19,418 nucleotides of DNA, taken from contig DCHL01000095.1 of the NCBI GenBank assembly GCA_002317595.1, forward strand, positions 27,742 through 47,159, written 5' to 3'. The stretch comes from Lachnospiraceae bacterium UBA1753. GTDB lineage: Bacteria > Bacillota > Clostridia > Lachnospirales > Lachnospiraceae. Below the pieces are notes generated by a model. That model had not been told where the DNA came from. It ran no database searches and saw only the letters and a list, made by a program, of their open reading frames with translations. The first letter of the stretch is position 1. Every line of letters begins with the position of its first letter. Shown here one piece after another: positions 1 through 5,270 of the stretch. The position numbers and the translations under genes were made by a program.

Positions 1-153
1 GAGAATTCCGCGAAAGCAGGAAAATCGATGAAACAAAAATTAGTTATCCATCGGAAATCGTGCGAACATTGAAATCTCGATGAAATTTCGATGAATAGAA
101 GGAAAAGGATAGAACAATAGCAAGATATGAGAAAAAATTTCTCAAAATACCCC

Positions 154-182
154 TTGACACATAATACTATGCGTTATATAGT
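154..182 (+). promoter_or_regulatory. Promoter of the padR operon
   Basis: A consensus -35 TTGACA (154-159) is followed after exactly 17 bp by TATAGT (177-182, 5 of 6 to the -10 consensus). Transcription would begin near 189, giving a leader of about 75 nt before the padR start. It is the only strong promoter visible upstream of the three-gene cassette. Confidence 0.8.
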
Positions 183-186
183 ATTA
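162..186. promoter_or_regulatory. Probable PadR operator inside the padR promoter
   Basis: A perfect inverted repeat, TAATACTAT (162-170) and ATAGTATTA (178-186), is separated by 7 nt. It fills the spacer and covers most of the -10 element, so a bound dimer would block RNA polymerase. PadR regulators commonly bind AT-rich dyads at their own promoters and autorepress. Assigning this site to the adjacent PadR protein is inference from position. Confidence 0.7.
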
Positions 187-265
187 CGCGTCAGGGGGTA
201 TTGCTATTTAGATGGGGAAAAATAAGGGAACATGAAAACAACGAATTATGAAAGGAGCTACATAT

Positions 266-586
266 ATGGATGCACAGCTCAGACGAGGCATACTTGATGC
301 CTGTGTACTGGCCGTTCTTGAGAGGGGTCAGAGTTACGGATATCAGCTTGTAAAGGATATCAATGTTTTTATTCCAATCACAGAGTCGACACTGTATCCC
401 ATTCTCAAGAGACTGGGGGCAGCCGGGATGCTCGAGGTCACATCGCAGGAGCACAACGGAAGGCTTCGCAGATATTACAACATCACTGACCAGGGACGGG
501 AAAGGGTTACCGAATTCCTGAATGAGTGGGAGGAAATAATGGATGTTTATCAGTACATCAAAGAGGGGAGATCGAATAATGAATAA
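266..586 (+). CDS. PadR family transcriptional regulator
   Basis: A 106-residue winged-helix protein. The PadR core is clear: a first helix with GILDACVLAVLERG, the motif GYQLVKDI (about residues 26-33), the recognition segment STLYPILKRLGAAGML (41-56) and the wing with RRYYNITDQG (about 68-77). At this length it is a short PadR (subfamily-2 type) with little C-terminal dimerisation region. I chose the ATG at 266 because AAAGGAG (251-257) lies 8 nt upstream; the in-frame ATG at 248 would put the SD inside the gene. It overlaps the next gene by 8 bp, implying translational coupling. PadR proteins with this partner set usually repress their own cassette and are relieved by an envelope or small-molecule signal. 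The dyad at 162-186 fits such autoregulation. Confidence 0.93.
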   Translation: MDAQLRRGILDACVLAVLERGQSYGYQLVKDINVFIPITESTLYPILKRLGAAGMLEVTSQEHNGRLRRYYNITDQGRERVTEFLNEWEEIMDVYQYIKEGRSNNE

Positions 587-1184
587 GCAGGAATTTTTGG
601 AATGTTTAAGTGCAGGGCTTGCCAATGCAGGAATTGCTGACAGCGAAGGCACAAAGGAATTTTATGAGGAGATGATTCTCGATAGGATTGAGGATGGCAT
701 GAGTGAGGAAGAGGCGGTTGCCGCAGTTGGTTCTGTTGAAGATATCGTCAACCAGGCGAAGCTTGACAAGCCGATGACCGTTCTTGTAAAGGATAAAATC
801 AGCGAGAGCAGAAATACAGCGAAGAGCAAGAACCTTGGATGGCTGTGGATTACACTTGCAGTAGTGGGAAGCCCAATCTGGCTGCCACTCTCACTCGCAT
901 TTGGCGTGATAGTTTTTTCAATCTATGTGGCACTGTGGTCAATTATTTTTTCACTGTTCGTAGTTGAGGTGGCTCTTGCGGTTGCAGCGGGAGGATGCCT
1001 CGTAATGGCGGGCAGTGTGATTGTCGGAACAGTACCTGTTGCAACAGCAATCTTTGCCGTTGGAGCTGCACTGTTTATTGCGGGAATCGTGATTCTTCTC
1101 TGGTTCCCTATCGTGGCGCTGGCAAAGGTTATGGTTGAAGTAGTTAAGAAGTTCGGAAGAGCCGTTAAGAAGCTTTTCGTTTAG
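579..1184 (+). CDS. HAAS/DUF1700 domain membrane protein
   Basis: A 201-residue protein from the ATG at 579, preceded by GAGGGGA (563-569). Residues 1-60 form the alpha-helical HAAS (DUF1700) domain: MNKQEFLECLSAGL, then an acidic helix with YEEMILDRIEDGMSEEEAV and AVGSVEDIV. After a lysine-rich linker there are about four hydrophobic segments (roughly 90-180), ending in a basic tail (KKFGRAVKKLF). HAAS domains are typically encoded beside PadR regulators and are thought to relay a membrane signal to them. The start overlaps the padR stop by 8 bp and a DUF4097 gene follows after 10 bp, which is the usual gene order. The direct PadR contact is family-level inference, not visible in the sequence. 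Confidence 0.9.
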   Translation: MNKQEFLECLSAGLANAGIADSEGTKEFYEEMILDRIEDGMSEEEAVAAVGSVEDIVNQAKLDKPMTVLVKDKISESRNTAKSKNLGWLWITLAVVGSPIWLPLSLAFGVIVFSIYVALWSIIFSLFVVEVALAVAAGGCLVMAGSVIVGTVPVATAIFAVGAALFIAGIVILLWFPIVALAKVMVEVVKKFGRAVKKLFV

Positions 1185-1194
1185 GAGGGGAATT

Positions 1195-2055
1195 ATGAAA
1201 AAAGTATTGTTAGCTGCAGCGGCATGCTGCATGGCAGGTGTTGTGCTGATGGGAATATCGTATCCCGTGGCTGGAATGAAGCTTAGCGGATACAGCTCAG
1301 TACAGCCGGGTGACTACAAGAAAATGACATATGTGTGCGAGAGTGACGTGCAGGGTATTGACATCAGGAATGCGAATGCTGTCCTGAGAATCGAGAGCGA
1401 TGAGGTTGATAAGGTTACTGTAGAATACTATGAGAGTGGAAAGGAGAATTTCACCTTCAAGGAGGAGAACGGTGTCCTCATCATGGAAGGCGAGAGACAG
1501 CCTGTATCTACAATCGGAGTTGATTTCTCCTTCATTGACACGGTAGTGACCGTACCCACAGATTTCAGAGGCGATGTCAAGGCTGTGAACCAGATGGGAA
1601 GCATGGAGGTTGAAGAACTTAATGTGAAGAGTCTTGTACTTGAAAACAAGTCAGGCTCAACAGAGATCTCTGACGTGAAGGTCGCGAGAAATGCAGACAT
1701 TACAAACAATAGTGGGGAGACCATCCTTCAGGATGTTGAATGCGATAATATGAACTTCGTCAATTCATCGGGTGGATCAGAAATCAGTGACCTCACCGTG
1801 AGACAGAATCTGTCACTGGACAATAGAAGTGGTGCTATTGAAATCAGTGATGTGGATGTGGCAGGTGAAATTACCATGGACAGCAGCACAGGAGCAATCG
1901 AGGGAACTCTCTGCGGAAGCGAGAAGGATTACACAATCACCTCAAGCGTGAAGATGGGGGAATGTAACCTTCCTAACCGTGAGGGTGGAAACCGTGTGAT
2001 CAGGGCGCAGGTCAGCACCGGTGCCATCGAAATCGAGTTTACAGAGGATAAGTAA
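1195..2055 (+). CDS. DUF4097 beta-strand repeat protein
   Basis: A 286-residue protein with a strong SD (AGGAGGGG) just before its ATG. Residues 1-27 are a signal peptide or membrane anchor (MKKVLLAAAACCMAGVVLMG). The rest is a DUF4097-type beta-solenoid made of short repeating strands: SGSTEISDV, SGETILQDV, SGGSEISDL, SGAIEISDV and TGAIEG occur about every 20 residues. Such proteins are predicted to sit on the outer face of the membrane and are often called putative adhesins, though their function is poorly known. It is the third gene of the PadR/HAAS cassette and probably the main structural output or the sensor. The Cys pair at 11-12 is too close to the N-terminus to be a convincing lipobox. 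Confidence 0.88.
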   Translation: MKKVLLAAAACCMAGVVLMGISYPVAGMKLSGYSSVQPGDYKKMTYVCESDVQGIDIRNANAVLRIESDEVDKVTVEYYESGKENFTFKEENGVLIMEGERQPVSTIGVDFSFIDTVVTVPTDFRGDVKAVNQMGSMEVEELNVKSLVLENKSGSTEISDVKVARNADITNNSGETILQDVECDNMNFVNSSGGSEISDLTVRQNLSLDNRSGAIEISDVDVAGEITMDSSTGAIEGTLCGSEKDYTITSSVKMGECNLPNREGGNRVIRAQVSTGAIEIEFTEDK

Positions 2056-2165
2056 GCCGGAAGCAGCGGATTTTATATAAATAATTTAGTGATTAAATGT
2101 TTAATTGGCATTAACTGCTCGGGTGAAAAATATAGAAAATATGTTCGCGGTGTACGTTTTTTGAC

Positions 2166-2192
2166 ACACCTAATCATGCATACTGTAGGTGT
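2166..2192. promoter_or_regulatory. 27-bp dyad, operator-like
   Basis: ACACCTA (2166-2172) and TAGGTGT (2186-2192) form a perfect inverted repeat around a central ATGCAT palindrome. The left arm abuts a TTGACA (2161-2166) that could be a -35 element, but no good -10 occurs at 16-18 bp. The position, 124 bp upstream of the next gene, suggests an operator. No cognate regulator can be named. Confidence 0.4.
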
Positions 2193-2315
2193 CGACAGGG
2201 CATGACCCACGGACATAGGTTTCATGTTGAGCAGTTTTTATATAAGGTACGCTTCCGGCAGAGAGAGGGCTTCCATTCCATTTCTCTGGCGAGGGTGGAG
2301 AGATGGAGGGAATTT

Positions 2316-2606
2316 ATGACTAAGGATAACAGCAGAGTTATGAGAGGAATTGATAGAATCAGTCTCGCAGCAGTGGCAATTACAGTTATGAGCCTGGCAG
2401 GCAGGGTGGCAGCGACAGATACAGTTGGAAAGGTACTTCTTGAGGTCCTCATGGTGCTTATCGGGGTCGGCGTCGTCCTCCTTTCTGCGATGGATATTTT
2501 TGATTTTATTGACAGCAACTTCGGGACTGACGAGATTGATGAGGAGATCGAGGTGTCTGAGGCAGAGCTCAAGGCAGTTGTTATCGATATCCAGAGAGCT
2601 GGATGA
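2316..2606 (+). CDS. Small two-helix membrane protein, function unknown
   Basis: A 96-residue protein that I do not recognise. The start at 2316 is chosen because TGGAGGG (2304-2310) lies 5 nt upstream; an in-frame ATG at 2202 has no usable SD and would add 38 basic residues of low plausibility. The chain has a basic N-terminus (MTKDNSRVMRGIDR), two hydrophobic segments (about residues 14-30 and 38-61) separated by a short polar turn, and an acidic tail (DSNFGTDEIDEEIEVSEAE). Under the positive-inside rule both ends would be cytosolic. It follows the DUF4097 gene after a 260-bp gap containing a dyad element, so it is probably a separate transcription unit. A role as a small envelope-stress or regulatory membrane protein is only a guess. 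Confidence 0.7.
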   Translation: MTKDNSRVMRGIDRISLAAVAITVMSLAGRVAATDTVGKVLLEVLMVLIGVGVVLLSAMDIFDFIDSNFGTDEIDEEIEVSEAELKAVVIDIQRAG

Positions 2607-2757
2607 AGAGAGAAGTATTGATTAGCTGCGCCGGATTTTATACTTTCTTTATTTTTCTTTCATAAAAATTGTATGGCTTATTCGTATTTTCTACACAAGG
2701 GGTAATTACAATTCGTTGTATAGATGCAGGACGGGTATTTGAGGAAGGAGCAGCTAT

Positions 2758-3033
2758 ATGATAAGAACAGAAGTGAATCTTAAGACAATTAATGAAATAA
2801 TCAACTTTGTGGAGACGATGAACAAGATTCCATACAATGCAACAATTGGCAATGACAGGAGTCTGAGGCTCAATCCGAAGTCAATGATGGATATGTTCAC
2901 TCTCGATTATTCTCTGCCGATGGAGCTTTACATTGACACAGAGGATGTGACTGTACTGAGGATGCTCAAGGAATACAGGAGCACGGACAGTAGATATTCA
3001 ATGCAGCTTAGACCTGTAGGGGTCGGTGCATAA
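2758..3033 (+). CDS. HPr-like protein lacking the active-site histidine
   Basis: A 91-residue protein with a strong SD (GGAAGGAG, 2743-2750). Its pattern matches the HPr fold: a helix NEIINFVETMNK, a strand segment DRSLRLNPKSMMDMFTLD (33-50) aligning with the HPr region around Ser46 (VNLKSIMGVMSL in Bacillus HPr), then a strand MELYIDT and a final helix. Ser42 sits at the Ser46 position, next to a conserved Lys. The protein contains no histidine at all, so it cannot accept phosphate from enzyme I at His15. It is therefore a regulatory or structural HPr paralogue, comparable to Crh in lacking His15, rather than a sugar-transport phosphocarrier. The family call rests on my own alignment. Confidence 0.72.
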   Translation: MIRTEVNLKTINEIINFVETMNKIPYNATIGNDRSLRLNPKSMMDMFTLDYSLPMELYIDTEDVTVLRMLKEYRSTDSRYSMQLRPVGVGA

Positions 3034-3051
3034 TCAGACCCGACTGATTTT

Positions 3052-3112
3052 TCATTGCGCTCACTACCAATGGAGCATGCTTTATGGTATAACGATAGTA
3101 TGAGCGCAATGA
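3052..3112. repeat. Long inverted repeat spanning the MATE gene start
   Basis: TCATTGCGCTCA (3052-3063) is perfectly complementary to TGAGCGCAATGA (3101-3112). Pairing extends outward with TTTT (3048-3051) to AAAA (3114-3117) across one bulged G. Inside, TACCA (3065-3069) can pair with TGGTA (3085-3089). In RNA this would bury both plausible MATE start codons (3100 and 3109) in the 3' arm. Confidence 0.75.
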
Positions 3113-4497
3113 GAAAATTCAGGGATAAATTCATAGGAGACCGGCAGTTCTATGCCGGCGTGCTGGCTCTGGCAGTACCAATGATACTGCAGAATCTGAT
3201 AACCAGCTTTGTCAGTATGTTGGATAACATCATGGTCGGGCAGATTGGTACTGCCCAGATGAGTGGTGTTTCCATCGTCAATCAGTTTGTTTTCATCTAT
3301 AACATTACAATATTTGGTGCGATTTCAGGCCCTTCGATATTTGGTGCCCAGTTTTTTGGAAAGGGAGACTATGAAGGACAGAGAAGCACATTCAGGTTCA
3401 GGGTCCTGCTGTCTGTCATTATCACGGCTATTTTCATGGTTGTGTATAAGGTTTTTGACGCACCGCTCATCTCACTGTACATTGCGCAGAATGACAATCC
3501 GGAGCTGGTGACCCAGACTTTGGCGTACGGTCGGGAGTACATGGGTATAATAATTTTCAGTCTCCTGCCCTTTGGCCTTGGTCAGGCTTATTCAAGTCTT
3601 GTAAGGGAATGTGAGGAGACCAGGATTCCCATGTATGGGTCGCTTGCAGCAATTGGCGTGAATCTCGTGCTGGACTATGGTCTTATCTTCGGTAAGCTCG
3701 GGATGCCTAAGATGGGCGTGGCGGGAGCCGCAATTGCGACAGTAATTGCCAAGTTTATTGAGGCGGGCGTTGTAATTATCTGGGCTCATGCTCATCCGGA
3801 AAAGAACCGATATATAATAGAGGCTTATAGGAGCCTGCATATTCCGGCTGACCTGCTGAAGGATATGATTAAAAAGGGGTATCCGCTTCTGTTTAACGAG
3901 TTCCTATGGGTTGTCGGAATGTCGGCAATCGCGCAGTGCTATTCAATCAGGGGGCTTGATGTCGTTGCGGCAAGGAATATTTCGAGCACAGTCGTAAATC
4001 TGTTCAATGTTTTTTTTGTCCAGGTTGGAGGATGTACGGCTATTCTTGTGGGGGCCAAGCTTGGAGCGGGCCGTCATGAAGAGGCTATCGATCTTGATAA
4101 TAAGCTGATATTCATGAGTGTGTTCGGCTCGGCCATTCTCGGACTGCTGATGCTGCCAACGGCAGTTGTATTTCCGATGATTTACAACACGGAGCAGGAG
4201 ATTAAGGAACTGTCGGCGTACATGATAGCTGTCCAGGCTCTTGCAGCACCTATATGGGCGTATACGAACAGTGCATATTTTACATTGAGAAGCGGTGGAA
4301 GAACTGGAATTACATTCCTGTTTGATTTTGTATTTTCATGGGTAATCATGATACCGCTTGCATTTATCCTGGCATATCTTACGGACTGGGATATCCATAT
4401 CGTATTTGCGGTTGTCACGTACTCGGAGTTAATTAAGGTGGGTGTTGGATACAAGATGGTCAAGAGTCAGATGTGGGTCAGGACGATTGTTGGGTAA
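3109..4497 (+). CDS. MATE family multidrug/metabolite exporter
   Basis: A protein of about 462 residues with roughly twelve hydrophobic segments and the MATE signatures PMILQNLITSFVSMLDNIMVG near the N-terminus and QIGTAQMSGVSIVNQ just after. An internal repeat of the same topology follows (FLWVVGMSAIAQCYS, about 283-297). MATE transporters export cationic drugs or metabolites in exchange for Na+ or H+. The start is uncertain: ATGs at 3070, 3100 and 3109 are in frame and none has a good SD. I prefer 3109 (MRKFRDKFIGD) because family members usually begin shortly before the FIGD motif. The start region lies inside the inverted repeat at 3052-3112, so initiation may depend on RNA folding. The substrate cannot be inferred. 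Confidence 0.9.
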   Translation: MRKFRDKFIGDRQFYAGVLALAVPMILQNLITSFVSMLDNIMVGQIGTAQMSGVSIVNQFVFIYNITIFGAISGPSIFGAQFFGKGDYEGQRSTFRFRVLLSVIITAIFMVVYKVFDAPLISLYIAQNDNPELVTQTLAYGREYMGIIIFSLLPFGLGQAYSSLVRECEETRIPMYGSLAAIGVNLVLDYGLIFGKLGMPKMGVAGAAIATVIAKFIEAGVVIIWAHAHPEKNRYIIEAYRSLHIPADLLKDMIKKGYPLLFNEFLWVVGMSAIAQCYSIRGLDVVAARNISSTVVNLFNVFFVQVGGCTAILVGAKLGAGRHEEAIDLDNKLIFMSVFGSAILGLLMLPTAVVFPMIYNTEQEIKELSAYMIAVQALAAPIWAYTNSAYFTLRSGGRTGITFLFDFVFSWVIMIPLAFILAYLTDWDIHIVFAVVTYSELIKVGVGYKMVKSQMWVRTIVG

Positions 4498-4567
4498 TTT
4501 CGATTATTGGTTATTTTTTGCGGAGTAAAAGTTTCTTATTTGGAACTGTTGAAAACGGAGGTGTATT

Positions 4568-4771
4568 ATGGAGGGTGATGACAGAAATCTGTGTCCATGC
4601 TGTTACGCTCATTCCTTTGATGAGGCGGGAGCATATGAGATATGTCCGATATGCGGATGGGAAGATGACCCGGTGCAGAGAATGTATAAGGATCTGTGTG
4701 GCGGCGCTAACAAGATGAGTCTGTTACAGGCTCGTGAAGCTTTCAGGAATGGTGGAAGAGAAGATGAATAA
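4568..4771 (+). CDS. CPCC-type cysteine-rich (zinc-ribbon) protein
   Basis: A 67-residue protein with SD GGAGG (4557-4561). It carries the hallmark CPCC (residues 9-12), then CPICGWEDD (26-34), consistent with a small zinc ribbon of the CPCC (cysteine-rich) family. The conserved C-terminal element CGGANKMSLLQAREAF (44-59) is also present. Members occur alone or next to toxin- or immunity-like small genes in Firmicutes, and no biochemical role is established. The gene overlaps its downstream neighbour by 8 bp, suggesting the two products work together. The family call is firm; any function is inference. Confidence 0.85.
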   Translation: MEGDDRNLCPCCYAHSFDEAGAYEICPICGWEDDPVQRMYKDLCGGANKMSLLQAREAFRNGGREDE

Positions 4772-5225
4772 TTCAAACAAAGCGAACAACCTTGTAAGAG
4801 TAATCCTTGCAACCATAGTTTTTACCTGTGCGGCAGGGTTTGGAATCACGAATTTTGACGGCCTTCTGACAGGTGAGTCTCAGGAAATTGTGGAGGAGAG
4901 CGCCGACAATCAGGAAGCGGAGAGCGCGCAGGCGAGTCCAAAGGAGAAAAAGGCAGAAAAGTACAAGTTCCGTTCTGAGAAGCAGCTGGATGAGCACTAC
5001 AATAAGCATGGTGTTGAGATGGGATTTGCTTCTGCAAAGGATTACGAGAGTGCAGCAAGTGATGTAATCAATAATTCCGAAGCACTTCATAAGACTGAGA
5101 AGGAAGACGGAGATGATGTCTATTATCTTGAGGAGACCAATGAATTTGTGATTCTCTCAAAGGATGGATTCATCCGGACATATTTTTACCCAGATGCTGG
5201 CATCAACTATTACAACAAGCAGTAG
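4764..5225 (+). CDS. Membrane-anchored protein with possible BECR-like domain
   Basis: A 153-residue protein from the ATG at 4764, coupled by an 8-bp overlap to the CPCC gene. In-frame GTG (4734) and ATG (4749) starts would extend further into that gene. One membrane helix (about 10-30) is followed by an acidic, Ala/Glu-rich linker (36-65) and a compact domain (66-153). The domain has FRSEKQLDEHYNKHG, SAKDYESAA, an acidic stretch DGDDVYYLEETNEF, then SKDGFIRTYFYPD and a Tyr-rich end. The arrangement of H-x3-KHG, eY..A, N-E-F and DG-x-IRTYF resembles barnase/EndoU/colicin-E5/RelE (BECR) nuclease domains in phage and polymorphic-toxin proteins. That likeness is pattern recognition only. If right, the outward-facing domain would be a secreted or anchored nuclease, or an inactive relative. 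Confidence 0.68.
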   Translation: MNNSNKANNLVRVILATIVFTCAAGFGITNFDGLLTGESQEIVEESADNQEAESAQASPKEKKAEKYKFRSEKQLDEHYNKHGVEMGFASAKDYESAASDVINNSEALHKTEKEDGDDVYYLEETNEFVILSKDGFIRTYFYPDAGINYYNKQ

Positions 5226-5270
5226 TATTGGGAGCAGACGTGGTTAAGTATTTAGAAATGGTGGGCTATT

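Noticed and set aside
2202..2315. N-terminal extension of the small membrane protein
   Set aside because: The ATG at 2202 lacks a usable ribosome site, while the ATG at 2316 has a strong one. The extension is basic and low in coding character.
2707..2720. TACAA-TTCG-TTGTA mini-hairpin before the HPr-like gene
   Set aside because: A 5-bp stem with a stable tetraloop is suggestive, but it is too short to distinguish from chance.
3032..3052. Terminator after the HPr-like gene (AATCAG/CTGATT plus T-run)
   Set aside because: The stem is only 6 bp with few GC pairs, and its T-run doubles as part of the larger inverted repeat before the MATE gene. It is too weak to list.
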